The position numbers and the translations under genes were made by a program. The notes under the pieces were generated by a model. That model saw only the letters and a list, made by a program, of their open reading frames with translations, was not told the DNA's origin and ran no database searches. This document shows, piece after piece, positions 51,249 to 61,375 of a stretch of DNA of 64,000 nucleotides. Source of the stretch: an uncultured Tenacibaculum sp. (GTDB lineage: Bacteria > Bacteroidota > Bacteroidia > Flavobacteriales > Flavobacteriaceae); NCBI GenBank assembly GCA_937922085.1, contig CAKZVD010000024.1:35329-99328 (forward strand), given 5' to 3'. How positions within the stretch are numbered: the stretch's first letter is position 1; every line of letters starts with the position of its first letter.

Positions 51249-51635
51249 ATGAAAAAAATTTTAGCATTAATTTTACTAGGAATTCTTTTAATTGCTAGTG
51301 TTTATTATGCTGTAACTTATTACGTTCCATATAGTGAAGGTGTTCGTTCAGGTGAACTTATAAAATTTAGCAAGAAAGGAATCTTATTTAAAACTTATGA
51401 AGGAGAAATAAGTCAAGGTATTTCAGGTGCACAAATTTTTAAATTTTCAGTAGAAGGTAGTAAAAAAGATATTATAAAAAATTTAGAAAAATATAACGGG
51501 AGATACGTAAAAGTAACATATATAGAAAGATTTGGAACTTTTTTTTGGTTAGGAGATACTAAATATTTTGTTACCAAAGTTGAAGAAGATAGTTCACCAC
51601 ATTTTAGTAAATTAAGAGATCAAAAAGATGAATAA
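51249..51635 (+). CDS. Small membrane-anchored protein, conserved in flavobacteria
   Basis: A 128-residue protein with one N-terminal helix (KKILALILLGILLIASVYYAV) and a soluble beta-rich domain (YSEGVRSGELIKFSKKGILFKTYEGEI, FKFSV, VKVTYIERFG). Similar proteins are sometimes mislabelled 6-phosphogluconate dehydrogenase, but no NADP-binding fold is present. It overlaps the thioesterase gene by 8 bases, so the two form an operon. Confidence 0.7.
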   Translation: MKKILALILLGILLIASVYYAVTYYVPYSEGVRSGELIKFSKKGILFKTYEGEISQGISGAQIFKFSVEGSKKDIIKNLEKYNGRYVKVTYIERFGTFFWLGDTKYFVTKVEEDSSPHFSKLRDQKDE

Positions 51636-52179
51636 CACTTATAAACATGTTGAAGAAACTGGTATTACTATTTCTGAATTAATGCTACCATCTCATGCAA
51701 ACTTTAGTGGTAAAATTCATGGTGGTTATATATTAAATTTAATGGATCAAATTGCTTTTGCTTGTGCATCTAAACATTCTAGAACTTATTGTGTAACTGC
51801 TTCTGTAGACACTGTAGATTTTTTAAATCCTATTGAAGTTGGTGAATTAGTTACTTTAAAAGCTTCTATTAATTATGTTGGTAGAACTTCTATGGTAGTA
51901 GGCATCAGAGTAGAATCTCAAAATATACAAACAGGTAAGGTTAAACATTGTAATTCTTCTTATTTTACAATGGTTTCTAAAAATGAAAATGGAAAAAGTA
52001 CTCCTGTACCAGGCTTAATTGTAAATGATGATTTAGAAGTAAGAAGATTCTTAAAAGCTGTTAAGCGTATTGAGATGAAAAAGAAAAGGCAAGAAGAGTT
52101 TGATAGTGATGATTTTATGCCTGATAGTTATTTAGATGATTTACAAAATTATAATGTAAAAATTGAATTAAACAACTAA
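51628..52179 (+). CDS. Acyl-CoA thioesterase, hotdog fold (YciA type)
   Basis: A 183-residue hydrolase of acyl-CoA. The hotdog motif ANFSGKIHGGYILNLMDQIAFACASKH holds the catalytic Asp; VDFLNPIEVGELVTL and TSMVVGIRVESQN complete the fold. The C-terminal 40 residues are charged and helical (RIEMKKKRQEEFDSDD), an extension beyond the core. Role is in fatty acyl-CoA balance. Confidence 0.88.
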   Translation: MNNTYKHVEETGITISELMLPSHANFSGKIHGGYILNLMDQIAFACASKHSRTYCVTASVDTVDFLNPIEVGELVTLKASINYVGRTSMVVGIRVESQNIQTGKVKHCNSSYFTMVSKNENGKSTPVPGLIVNDDLEVRRFLKAVKRIEMKKKRQEEFDSDDFMPDSYLDDLQNYNVKIELNN

Positions 52180-52201
52180 CAAAAATCTATTTCTAGTTGT
52201 T
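52171..52201 (+). terminator. Weak terminator overlapping the thioesterase stop codon
   Basis: Arms AACAACTA (52171-52178) and TAGTTGTT (52194-52201) followed by a T-run. The rest of the gap to 52453 shows only AT-rich DNA. Confidence 0.5.
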
Positions 52202-52452
52202 TTTTTGTAATAAAACAACTTCCACTACTTCAATATTTATAGAAAACAGGGAGTTATTAGATTTTAAAATCTAACAAAATTAATCAACTCTTTTTTTTAA
52301 ACCTCTCTATATTAGAAAGATATTATCTTAAAAAAGTATCAATTTTATTTTTAAAAAGTTAAAAAATAATTTTATTCGAAATAACAGTATATGTTATTCC
52401 ATTTTTTTACTTTTAACACAATTGACCAACTAAAATAAAATCCTTTTTTAAT

Positions 52453-54828
52453 ATGAAAAAATTAATAATTTTTTCTCTTTTTATATTCTTGCTTAAAAGT
52501 TATTCTCAAAATGGAAATATCTCAGGAATAATCATTGATAAAATATCAAAAAAACCTATTCCATATGCTTCTATTACTTGTAAAAATGTTCAAAATAAAA
52601 TTATAACAGGCGTTATCACTAATAAGAAAGGTTTTTTTGTACTAAAAAAACTTCCTTTAAAAGAACTTATTGTTGACATTCAATTCATTGGATATCAAAA
52701 AATTAATAAAAGTGTTATACTCTCTTCTAATAATTCCAAAATAGATATAGGAAAAATTAGCTTAACTGAAATTACTACAAAATTAGATGAAGTAGAAATT
52801 AAATCTGAAAAAACCACTATCGTTCAAAAAATTGATCGAAAAATTATTAATGTAGGTAATGATTTAGCGGCTTCTGGAACCAATGCCCTAGAAATGCTTC
52901 AAAACATTCCTACTTTAGATGTTCATCCAGTTTCTGGAGCTATCAGCTTAAGAGGTGATAATAATGTTAGAATTCTTATAGATGGCAAACCTTCTAATAT
53001 AGATAATAACCAATTATTAAAACAAATACGTTCTAATAGTATAAAAAAAGTAGAACTTATTACAAATCCTTCTGCCAAATATAGCCCTGAAGGAATGAGT
53101 GGTATTATTAATTTAATCTTAAAAAAGAATACTCAAATTGGTTTTAATGGTAGTGTTACTTTAGGCGTTGAACGCAATAAACATACTAGACCAGATTTTT
53201 ATATAGATGCTAATTACAAAACTGGTAATATTAATTTTTATGGAAATTATAATTATAATTTTGGTGATGTTACTACCATTTTTTCTTACGACAGAACAGA
53301 TATTGATTTATTTCAACATTTAGATTTTTTAAACGAATATGAAGGGCATAATTTCAAAATTGGAGCAGATATTACCTTAGGTAAAAAAGACATATTATCT
53401 GTATATTCATCGCAAGGTTATAATCCTAGTACTTTACTTACAAAGACATTAATTTCAGAAAATAACTTACAAACCTCTAACTCTAATTATTTTTCTGATT
53501 ATGGTTTAAGAGATCAAGATTATAACTTAGATTATCTACATACTTTTGATGATAAAGGTCAGCAACTAGAACTTGAATTAAACCATAGTATTTATGGAGA
53601 GCCTGAGAAAGCAGCAAACACTGATTTATTAGATAAAAACTCGATTTTAAATTTTAAATCAAACATTGCACATACCAAAACCCTATGGTTAGCTAACTTA
53701 GATTATACTAAACCTATTAAAAAAGGAAAAATAGAACTAGGGCTAGAATATAGAACACAAAATATTAGTAATACGATTAACACAAATCAACAAGTTATAG
53801 TTTCACCTGCTATAATACAACCTATAGGAAACACAAATTTATCTTACAAAAGAAATATATATTCAGGGTATATAAACTTTAATAAAACATTTGGTAAATT
53901 TTCCTTTCAAGGTGGCTTAAGAGCTGAACAATTAGATTTAACTGCTTTATTTACTAATCCTACTCAAGGGAACACTAATATTAATCAAGATGTATTCTCT
54001 TTATATCCTTCTGCCTTTCTTACATATCAAATAACAGATAATGATTCTTTTCAATTATCTTACAGTAGAAGAGTTAATAGGCCTTCTATTTATCATGTAT
54101 ATTCTATTTTAGAATGGTATTCACCTTTAACCATTTCTGTTGGAAACCCTAATTTACGTCAACAGTTTACCAATTCTATCGAATTTAATTATACAAAAAA
54201 CTTTGAAAAAGGACATTTAGCTTTAGGCACTTTTTACAGAAGAACTAATGATGTAATTGGAGCCTTAATACAAATAGATCCTTTAAATCCTAAAAGGCAA
54301 TCTCGTACTTTCACCAATTACGATTATGCTAATAATTTTGGAATCGATATATCTGCTAATTATAAACCTATTAAATGGTGGAATCTTTCTCCATCAGCCG
54401 AAACTTATATACAACAATCTCAAAGTTTAATTAATAATAATCTTGAAAAAGTTGATAATATTTATATAAAAGCCAGAATTAGCAATTCTTTTACTATTAC
54501 TAAAAAATTAAAGGTTCAGTTTGATGGAATTCATTTAGGTAAAAGAGTTAATGTTCAACAAACACGTCAACCTTTTACTTACTTTAATCTTGCAGCAAGG
54601 CTTACATTGTTTAATGGTAATGGAAGTTTAAGCATACGTGGAAGTGATATTTTTGATGCTTTTAATTATGAAATAATAGCAGACAATCCATTTCCTCAAA
54701 ATCTTAATTATGATATAGAAGTTGATCTCTTTTATATTGGTTTTACTTATAACTTTGGTAATGGCAAAAATAGTGCTAGAGAGCGAAAATACAGGGATAA
54801 TAATGAAGCTCAAAAAGGGTTGTTTTAA
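52453..54828 (+). CDS. TonB-dependent receptor-like outer membrane protein
   Basis: A 791-residue outer-membrane protein. The signal peptide is MKKLIIFSLFIFLLKSYSQ. A CarboxypepD_reg-like beta domain (about 20-105) precedes a plug domain (IINVGNDLAASGTNALEMLQNIPTLDV, IRSNSIKKVELITNPSAKYSPEGM) and a 22-strand-type barrel of the OMP_b-brl_3 group. The C-terminus ends after a final strand in IGFTYNFGNG and a charged tail. No SusD neighbour is present, so it is not a polysaccharide locus. Substrate unknown; peptide or siderophore are options. Confidence 0.88.
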   Translation: MKKLIIFSLFIFLLKSYSQNGNISGIIIDKISKKPIPYASITCKNVQNKIITGVITNKKGFFVLKKLPLKELIVDIQFIGYQKINKSVILSSNNSKIDIGKISLTEITTKLDEVEIKSEKTTIVQKIDRKIINVGNDLAASGTNALEMLQNIPTLDVHPVSGAISLRGDNNVRILIDGKPSNIDNNQLLKQIRSNSIKKVELITNPSAKYSPEGMSGIINLILKKNTQIGFNGSVTLGVERNKHTRPDFYIDANYKTGNINFYGNYNYNFGDVTTIFSYDRTDIDLFQHLDFLNEYEGHNFKIGADITLGKKDILSVYSSQGYNPSTLLTKTLISENNLQTSNSNYFSDYGLRDQDYNLDYLHTFDDKGQQLELELNHSIYGEPEKAANTDLLDKNSILNFKSNIAHTKTLWLANLDYTKPIKKGKIELGLEYRTQNISNTINTNQQVIVSPAIIQPIGNTNLSYKRNIYSGYINFNKTFGKFSFQGGLRAEQLDLTALFTNPTQGNTNINQDVFSLYPSAFLTYQITDNDSFQLSYSRRVNRPSIYHVYSILEWYSPLTISVGNPNLRQQFTNSIEFNYTKNFEKGHLALGTFYRRTNDVIGALIQIDPLNPKRQSRTFTNYDYANNFGIDISANYKPIKWWNLSPSAETYIQQSQSLINNNLEKVDNIYIKARISNSFTITKKLKVQFDGIHLGKRVNVQQTRQPFTYFNLAARLTLFNGNGSLSIRGSDIFDAFNYEIIADNPFPQNLNYDIEVDLFYIGFTYNFGNGKNSARERKYRDNNEAQKGLF

Positions 54829-54860
54829 ATAAAAACACTAAGATTCTTTAAGATAATTTA

Positions 54861-54898
54861 AAAAGTTTACTTCTATTTGAAAAGTTTACTTCTATTTG
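54861..54898. repeat. Tandem duplication of a 19-bp unit
   Basis: Two identical head-to-tail copies (54861-54879 and 54880-54898) of an AAAAGTTTACTTCTATTTG unit downstream of the receptor gene. Confidence 0.85.
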
Positions 54899-54990
54899 AA
54901 AATATTTCAACTATAATTTTAAAACACTCAATTACAAACATATAAAACTAATCATACTCGTTATAAATTTGTCTTCATAAATTAGAAATT

Positions 54991-55383
54991 ATGAATGAAC
55001 AAATTAGATTTTACGAAAACAAATTAACTTACGAAATGGATCCTTCAGATTTATATGATGCTTTTGAAAATACTACTGAATTTATTGCTTTAGATGCTAG
55101 ACAAACATTCGGATATGAAAAAGAACACATTCCAACAGCAATAAATATTCCACATAAAGAAATGACAGTAGAAAGTACTAAAAACCTAGACAAATCGAAA
55201 ACTTATGTTTGTTATTGTGATGGTATAGGTTGCAATGCATCTACAAAAGGAGCTTTAAAAATGACTAAATTGGGTTTTAAAGTGAAAGAATTAATGGGAG
55301 GAATTGAATGGTGGAAATTTGATGGTTATGCTACTGAAGGCACAAAACCAACGAAAGGTTCTCAATTTGAATGTGCTTGTTAA
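54991..55383 (+). CDS. Rhodanese-like domain protein
   Basis: A 130-residue single-domain sulfurtransferase-like protein. The core has FIALDARQTFGYEKEHIPTAINIP, and the active-site loop is CYCDGIGCNAST, with Cys at the start of the loop and a further Cys near its end. The C-terminus has FECAC. The extra Cys residues (five in the last half) are unusual and could be redox-active or metal-binding. Substrate unknown. Confidence 0.85.
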   Translation: MNEQIRFYENKLTYEMDPSDLYDAFENTTEFIALDARQTFGYEKEHIPTAINIPHKEMTVESTKNLDKSKTYVCYCDGIGCNASTKGALKMTKLGFKVKELMGGIEWWKFDGYATEGTKPTKGSQFECAC

Positions 55384-55480
55384 AATTATGTAAGAAAGAT
55401 TTTTATTTTTGACAATAAAACTATCGTTTTTTATAAAAAACAGGAGTAAAACCTAAAGAAAATTTTTTAAATAATTTTAA

Positions 55481-55538
55481 TAATAAAAAAGGAACAAGGA
55501 ATTGATTTTAAAATCAATTCCTTGTTCCTTTTTTATTA
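55481..55538. terminator. 58-bp perfect palindrome, bidirectional terminator
   Basis: Arms of 29 bp (55481-55509 and 55510-55538) with no loop, core GGAACAAGG/CCTTGTTCC and T-run on each strand. It lies between the convergent rhodanese (+) and FabH (-) genes. Confidence 0.9.
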
Positions 55539-55561
55539 TAAAGTATTATTATCTAACTACA

Positions 55562-56569
55562 TTACCAGCGAATCACAACAGATCCCCACGTAAATCCACT
55601 ACCAAAAGCGGCTAATACTACTAAATCATTATCTTTAATTTTACCTTCTTCCCAAGCTTCTGTTAAAGCAATAATAATAGATGCAGCCGTAGTATTACCA
55701 TAACGCATAATATTATTGTATACTTTATCATTTGCCAACCCAAATTTCTTCTGAATAAATTGAGCTATACGAAGATTTGCTTGATGAGGTATTAACATAT
55801 CTATATCATCTTTCTCTAAACCATTTGCTTGTAATCCTTCTACAATAGCTTCAGAAAAACGTACAACAGCATGTTTAAATACAAATTGTCCATTCATATG
55901 AGGAAAATAAGAAACATCTTCAGGATCATTATCTTCCATAATTTCTGGTACCCAACGTTCAGTTGAAGGCCCTATTAAAGCAAGTTCTTTAGCATGTTTT
56001 CCTTCTGAATGTAAATGTGAAGATAAAATTCCTTTACCTTTTTCTTCAGAACGAGATAAAACAGCAGCCCCTGCTCCATCACCAAAAATCACAGTTACTC
56101 CCCTACCTCTAGTTGATTTTTCTAAACCTCCTGAATGGTTTTCAGAACCAATAACCAAAATGTTTTTATACATTCCTGTTTTTATAAATTGATCTGCTAT
56201 AGATAAAGAATATATGAATCCAGAACATTGATTACGAACATCTAATGCTCCAATAGTTGGCATTTCTAATAAATCTTGAATTTGTACTCCACCACCAGGG
56301 AAATACATATCTGGACTTAATGTTGCAAAAATGATAAAATCAATATCATCTTTTGTAAGATTCGCTCTTTCAATAGCTATTTTAGCTGCTTTGGCTCCCA
56401 TAACAGCAGTAGTATCTCCTGTTTTTGGGTCAATCCAACGACGTTCTTTTATTCCTGTTCTTTCCTGTATCCATTCATCAGAAGTATCCATAAACTCTTT
56501 TAAGTCATTATTAGTCACCACATTTTCTGGCACATAATAACCTAATCCTGTTATTCTTGAATTATACAT
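55562..56569 (-). CDS. fabH: 3-oxoacyl-ACP synthase III
   Basis: Initiates fatty-acid elongation by condensing acyl-CoA with malonyl-ACP. The 335 residues are of family length. The catalytic triad is Cys in DVRNQCSGFIYSL, His in LIPHQANLRIAQ and Asn in YGNTTAAS. The N-terminal ITGLGYYVPENVVTNNDL and DEWIQERTGIKERRW are typical. It is not beside rpmF/plsX, so it may be a second FabH copy; a polyketide or secondary-metabolite variant is not excluded. Confidence 0.9.
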   Translation of the reverse strand: MYNSRITGLGYYVPENVVTNNDLKEFMDTSDEWIQERTGIKERRWIDPKTGDTTAVMGAKAAKIAIERANLTKDDIDFIIFATLSPDMYFPGGGVQIQDLLEMPTIGALDVRNQCSGFIYSLSIADQFIKTGMYKNILVIGSENHSGGLEKSTRGRGVTVIFGDGAGAAVLSRSEEKGKGILSSHLHSEGKHAKELALIGPSTERWVPEIMEDNDPEDVSYFPHMNGQFVFKHAVVRFSEAIVEGLQANGLEKDDIDMLIPHQANLRIAQFIQKKFGLANDKVYNNIMRYGNTTAASIIIALTEAWEEGKIKDNDLVVLAAFGSGFTWGSVVIRW

Positions 56570-56597
56570 AATGATATATATTTTATTAGTTGTTTGC

Positions 56598-56605
56598 TAA
56601 ATTTG
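56598..56605 (+). promoter_or_regulatory. -7 box for the lipoprotein gene
   Basis: TAAATTTG fits TAnnTTTG in the divergent region, 52 bases before the lipoprotein start codon at 56658. Confidence 0.35.
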
Positions 56606-56657
56606 AACAAACGAAATTACTATTTTTATAGCTACTAAAAAAAAAAGGCAAAAAATT

Positions 56658-57806
56658 ATGAAAAAGTATTTACACCTTAAATCCATCTTTATTTTATTTC
56701 TATCCAATTTAGTAGGATGCAATACGCCTAAACTAGAAAGTCATTATCATCTTGAATGGGGAAATAAATTTAATAAATTTCAAATATGGAATATTGATGG
56801 TAATAGAATGAAAATTAATGAGCCTGTATGTCTTAAATCAGACACTAATTGTTTTTCTTCAAGAATTTATTTCTCTAAAGGTCTTATTAACGTTTCTCCA
56901 TGGGTAGATTTTCATTACACAGCAGATTACAAAATTGATAAAAATGGGATTATTAATATGATAAACGAACACAATGGAGTTTACGATACTTTAAAGTTGG
57001 TTCCTCATAAGGATTGTATTACAAGTGATCAATATTTTAAACAAAAATTAAAAAGGACAACAACCGATTTCAAATTGATTGAAAATGATATGATGAATTT
57101 TGCCATATCGCCTTCTAAAATTAAAAATGAGTTAATCATTGGTAAAAGTAATAGCAAAACATTTATTCTTTTTAATGGAAATAAAATAACTGAGCAAACA
57201 ATACTAAAAAAAGTTAATAAAGAAGAATTATCTGTGTATGTAGATGAAAGAATAAAATTAAAAGAAATTTTACCATCCTTACATTTATTTAGAAGTAAAG
57301 GATACTCTATTCAGCTTATGACCAAAGAAGTTGGAGAAAACAATGAACAGGTTGCTTTTCTAAAAAAATCTATTGTTAGTATTAATACATTAAAAAACGA
57401 CTTCTATAAAATAGCGTCTTGTGAATTTTGTTATAAATATCCTGACAAAAAAATAGATACCGTTTTTAAATTTAAAATCTTTGGAAAAGATTCTTGTTTA
57501 GTAAATGATAAAATAACAGACTTTTTTCAATTAAGGAATCAGATATGTAGATCATTAATAAAAAATAGAACAACGCGATTACATTCTGAAATACAATTAG
57601 AAATAAATAGTGAAATTTTGTTTAAATATTATCTTGAATTATCCTCTCAATTAGATTTTGTAAATACTGAATTACAAGGAACTTATTATAGGAATAAAAA
57701 AGATCCAGATCAAAAGAGAATTTTAGACTTACAAAATAACAAGCAATTTAGAAAAATAAGTTTAGAATTCCCTTTAAGAATTTCTGAAACTATTCACTCT
57801 TTCTAA
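56658..57806 (+). CDS. Unknown lipoprotein
   Basis: A 382-residue protein not recognised. The signal MKKYLHLKSIFILFLSNLVGC has a lipobox LVGC, so it is probably anchored in the outer membrane facing the periplasm. The rest is charged with many beta strands and Cys pairs (CLKSDTNC, CEFCYKYP). No catalytic motif was seen. The htpG gene follows 89 bases after its stop codon. Confidence 0.6.
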   Translation: MKKYLHLKSIFILFLSNLVGCNTPKLESHYHLEWGNKFNKFQIWNIDGNRMKINEPVCLKSDTNCFSSRIYFSKGLINVSPWVDFHYTADYKIDKNGIINMINEHNGVYDTLKLVPHKDCITSDQYFKQKLKRTTTDFKLIENDMMNFAISPSKIKNELIIGKSNSKTFILFNGNKITEQTILKKVNKEELSVYVDERIKLKEILPSLHLFRSKGYSIQLMTKEVGENNEQVAFLKKSIVSINTLKNDFYKIASCEFCYKYPDKKIDTVFKFKIFGKDSCLVNDKITDFFQLRNQICRSLIKNRTTRLHSEIQLEINSEILFKYYLELSSQLDFVNTELQGTYYRNKKDPDQKRILDLQNNKQFRKISLEFPLRISETIHSF

Positions 57807-57895
57807 ATTTTATGTCATCTTGTCATAATAGTAGTTTTGGTATTTTTTTTGACTATTCTAAACTCATAAATACTAAAATAAAAAATCAATATATA

Positions 57896-59809
57896 ATGAG
57901 TAAAGGAAACATTAATGTATCGGTAGAAAATATTTTCCCGTTAATTAAAAAATTCTTGTATTCTGATCACGAAATTTTCTTACGTGAATTAATTTCTAAC
58001 GGAACAGATGCTACTACAAAACTAAAACACCTTATTTCTATAGGTGAAGCTAAAGTAGAATTAGGAGAAGCTAAAATTGATATTAGCATAGATAAAGAAA
58101 ACAAGACGCTTACTATAAAAGATCAAGGGTTAGGTATGACTGCTGAAGAAGTAGAAAAATACATTAATCAAATTGCTTTTTCTGGTGCTGAAGAGTTTTT
58201 AGACAAATATAAAGATGATAAAAATGAAACTGGAGTAATTGGTCATTTCGGTTTAGGTTTTTATTCTGCTTTTATGGTTGCTGATAAAGTAGAAATTATC
58301 ACTAAATCATTTAAAGACGAAAAAGCTGCACATTGGACGTGTGATGGTTCTCCTGAATATACCTTAGTTGAGCATGATAAAACTGACAGAGGGTCAGAAA
58401 TAATTTTACATATTGCAGAAGATTCATTAGACTTCTTAGAGGAAAGTAAAATTAAAGGTTTACTAACAAAATACAATCGTTTTAACCAAGTGCCAATTAA
58501 GTTTGGAACGAAACAAGTAAACGACCCTGATTTTACACCACAAACTACAACAGATGCTGAAGGTAAAGAAACTACTGAGCCTCATAAGCAAATAGATGTA
58601 GATAATATTATTAATAATACAAATCCAGCATGGACTAAAACTCCTGCAGATTTAGAGGCAGAAGATTATACTAACTTTTACAGAGAGTTATATCCGATGC
58701 AATTTGAAGAGTCTTTATTTCATATTCATTTAAATGTAGATTATCCGTTTAACTTAACCGGTATTTTATTCTTTCCTAAATTAAGTCAGAATTTAGACAT
58801 GCAAAAGGATAAGATTCAGTTATACCAAAATCAAGTTTTTGTAACTGATAATGTAGAAGGTATTGTACCAGATTTTTTACAGATGTTAAAAGGAGTTATT
58901 GATTCTCCAGACATTCCTTTAAATGTTTCTCGTTCTTATTTACAAGCTGACGGTGCTGTTAAGAAAATATCTGGATACATTACTAAAAAAGTAGCTGATA
59001 AATTAAGTTCTTTATTTAAAAAAGATCGTGCCGATTTTGAGCAAAAATGGAACGATATTAAAGTAATTATTGAATATGGAATGTTATCTGAAGATAAATT
59101 CTTTGATAAAGCGAAGAAATTTGCTTTATATCCTACTGTAGATAACACCTTCTTTACTTTTGATGAATTATTAGAGAAAACAAAAGATGCACAGACTGAT
59201 AAAGATGGTAATCAGGTAATTTTATATGCTTCTAATAAAGATGCACAACATAGTTATATTCAGGAAGCAAAAAACAAAGGATACGAAATATTATTGTTAG
59301 ACTCTCCTATTATATCACATTTAATACAAAAATTAGAATCTTCTGGTGGTGATACTAAAATACAGTTTGTTCGTGTAGACTCTGATCATGTTGATAATTT
59401 AATCAAAAAAGAAGATGCTGCTATTTCGAAACTTTCTGATGAAGAAAAAGAAAAACTAAAACCAGTTATTGAAGGAGCTGTAAATAATACTACATATACT
59501 GTACAGTTAGAAGCAATGGATTCTTCTTCTTCTCCTTTTATTATTACCGTTCCAGAATTCATGCGTCGTATGAAAGAAATGCAAGCTTCTGGTGGTGGTG
59601 GAATGATGGGAATGGGTAACATGCCAGATATGTATAATTTAGTTGTAAATACCAACCATGAATTAGTTTCTGATATTTTAAATGCTGATGAAGCAAAGCA
59701 AAAAGAATTAGTTTCTCAAGCTTTTGATTTAGCTAAGTTATCTCAAAACTTATTACATGGTAAAGAATTGACTAACTTTATTAAGCGTTCTTACGAGTTG
59801 ATAAAGTAA
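57896..59809 (+). CDS. htpG: Molecular chaperone HtpG (Hsp90)
   Basis: ATP-dependent cytosolic chaperone. I start at the ATG 57896 (MSKGNINVSVENIFPLIKKF), giving 637 residues, the usual HtpG length; the longer frame adds 28 non-conserved residues. The GHKL N-domain has LRELISNGTDATTKL (catalytic Glu/Asn region), DQGLGMT and GHFGLGFYSAF. The middle and C-terminal domains follow. Near the C-terminus there is a Gly/Met-rich segment (SGGGGMMGMGNMPDMYN) that resembles GroEL-type tails. Confidence 0.95.
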   Translation: MSKGNINVSVENIFPLIKKFLYSDHEIFLRELISNGTDATTKLKHLISIGEAKVELGEAKIDISIDKENKTLTIKDQGLGMTAEEVEKYINQIAFSGAEEFLDKYKDDKNETGVIGHFGLGFYSAFMVADKVEIITKSFKDEKAAHWTCDGSPEYTLVEHDKTDRGSEIILHIAEDSLDFLEESKIKGLLTKYNRFNQVPIKFGTKQVNDPDFTPQTTTDAEGKETTEPHKQIDVDNIINNTNPAWTKTPADLEAEDYTNFYRELYPMQFEESLFHIHLNVDYPFNLTGILFFPKLSQNLDMQKDKIQLYQNQVFVTDNVEGIVPDFLQMLKGVIDSPDIPLNVSRSYLQADGAVKKISGYITKKVADKLSSLFKKDRADFEQKWNDIKVIIEYGMLSEDKFFDKAKKFALYPTVDNTFFTFDELLEKTKDAQTDKDGNQVILYASNKDAQHSYIQEAKNKGYEILLLDSPIISHLIQKLESSGGDTKIQFVRVDSDHVDNLIKKEDAAISKLSDEEKEKLKPVIEGAVNNTTYTVQLEAMDSSSSPFIITVPEFMRRMKEMQASGGGGMMGMGNMPDMYNLVVNTNHELVSDILNADEAKQKELVSQAFDLAKLSQNLLHGKELTNFIKRSYELIK

Positions 59810-59836
59810 TTTTATTCATAACATAAATTTATACAG

Positions 59837-59859
59837 CCTTTTTGTTTTTAACAAAAAGG
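59837..59859 (+). terminator. Intrinsic terminator after htpG
   Basis: Arms CCTTTTTGTT (59837-59846) and AACAAAAAGG (59850-59859), followed by a T-run. Confidence 0.85.
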
Positions 59860-59918
59860 TTCTTTTTTTCATACATTTACATATCAAAAAAATAGTTATT
59901 CCTTATAATTTTAAAAAT

Positions 59919-61256
59919 ATGTATAAACTTAAAAACAACGTTTTTTTAAAGAATTCATTTAGCCTTTATCTTAATAAAGTATTATTTTTTTTATTTTTAA
60001 TTTGGTTTCAATCATCTACTTCTCAAGAAGTAACAGAGTCAATAATAAATGATACTATTGTTAAAAAATCACATTTTAAAGACGGTAGTATTATTGTAGA
60101 AAGATCTATGAATGGTAAACTAAATGGCCCTTTTATTTATTATTACAAACCTAACGTTATAGCTAAAAAAGGCGTTTATGTAAATAATATAATCGTTGGT
60201 AATTATAAAGAATATTATGAAGATGGTAAAACAAGAATTGATTTTTTTTATGATACTAATGGTAAAGAACATAATGTTCAAAAATGGTATGATCGCAAAG
60301 GTAAATTAGAATATTTACTTCATTATAAAAATGGTGTAAAAGAAGGTCTATTCTTAAGGTATAAAAATGGTTTTATAAAAGAAAAATCTTCATATAAAAG
60401 CAATAAAATGCATGGTATTTCTAAAAAATATTACAAAGGAAAACTAGAATACCAATGTCATTATATTAATGGAAAAAAAGTTGGGAAATTCAAAAAGTTT
60501 GACAGGAAAAACCAACAATTAATTGAAAAGGGCTCCTATGATATAAATCAAAAAAAAGATGGCAAATACGAAAAATTTTCAAATACAGGCATTGAGTTAG
60601 AATCTGGGAACTATAAAAATGGCAAAAAAATAGGTGTTTGGAAAATTCATGAACTTACTTATAATAAAAAAGAATCTATTTTAAAAAAAGTATTTAAATA
60701 CACAGATACATATACAAAATGCGAAGAAAGAGAATATAACGATGATGGAAAAAAATATTGTGTTAAAAACATTACTAATTATTTTGAGGAAAAAGTTCAA
60801 GCGCATTATTTAACAACTAAGAATGGTTCCTATAAAAGTTTTTATTTCTGTGACAAAATAAAAGAAAGAGGTACTTATAAAAATGGTAAGAAAATAGGTA
60901 TATGGGAAAAATTTAATGAAGAAGGACAAAAAACAAAACATTGTTTAATAAATAATAATGGAACTGCTGAATGTGATATTTATGAATATTATTGGAAAAA
61001 TTCTGGTTCTAAAAAAAAGTTACATTTTACAGAACATTATATAAATAATAAAAAAGAAGGTCAATACATTTTTTATTATGATAATGGCAATTTAAAAGAA
61101 TCAGGAGAATATAAAAACAATAAACAAAACGGGCCAATAAAATATTATAGAGAAAATGGAATATTAAAAGAGGTATCCACCTATAAAAAAGGAAAAATAA
61201 TAACTACCGTAATATATAATACTAATGGGGAAATTGAAAAGTTAAAAACATATTAA
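59919..61256 (+). CDS. Secreted YwqK/MORN-type repeat protein
   Basis: A 445-residue exported protein. After a signal region (NKVLFFLFLIWFQSSTSQ) it consists of about 12 tandem repeats of 22-25 residues with the pattern G.Y...Y.NG....xY.xGK..G.W..Y...G. Such repeats occur in the YwqK and MORN families. Labels such as toxin-antitoxin YwqK antitoxin are historical. It is predicted to be surface or periplasmic. A second, partly seen protein of the same kind starts at 63563, with a DUF885 gene between them. Confidence 0.78.
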   Translation: MYKLKNNVFLKNSFSLYLNKVLFFLFLIWFQSSTSQEVTESIINDTIVKKSHFKDGSIIVERSMNGKLNGPFIYYYKPNVIAKKGVYVNNIIVGNYKEYYEDGKTRIDFFYDTNGKEHNVQKWYDRKGKLEYLLHYKNGVKEGLFLRYKNGFIKEKSSYKSNKMHGISKKYYKGKLEYQCHYINGKKVGKFKKFDRKNQQLIEKGSYDINQKKDGKYEKFSNTGIELESGNYKNGKKIGVWKIHELTYNKKESILKKVFKYTDTYTKCEEREYNDDGKKYCVKNITNYFEEKVQAHYLTTKNGSYKSFYFCDKIKERGTYKNGKKIGIWEKFNEEGQKTKHCLINNNGTAECDIYEYYWKNSGSKKKLHFTEHYINNKKEGQYIFYYDNGNLKESGEYKNNKQNGPIKYYRENGILKEVSTYKKGKIITTVIYNTNGEIEKLKTY

Positions 61257-61330
61257 TCTTTTTTTTATACTTATTTTCTAAGTACATGACAAAAACTAGC
61301 CTATACCTTTAATAGCTTAGCTCTAAAGAC

Positions 61331-61355
61331 CTCACAGGTTTTTAAAACCTGTGAG
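61331..61355. repeat. Interspersed palindrome CTCACAGGTTTT/AAAACCTGTGAG
   Basis: Twelve-bp arms with one-base loop (61331-61342 and 61344-61355), flanked by AGAC and ATTT. I recall the same GACCTCACAGGTTTT-type palindrome as widespread in flavobacterial intergenic DNA. It can act as a terminator for the preceding gene. Confidence 0.7.
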
Positions 61356-61375
61356 ATTTAAACACTAAAAATATA

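Noticed and set aside
59386..59655. Minus-strand 89-codon frame in htpG
   Set aside because: Antisense shadow of HtpG.
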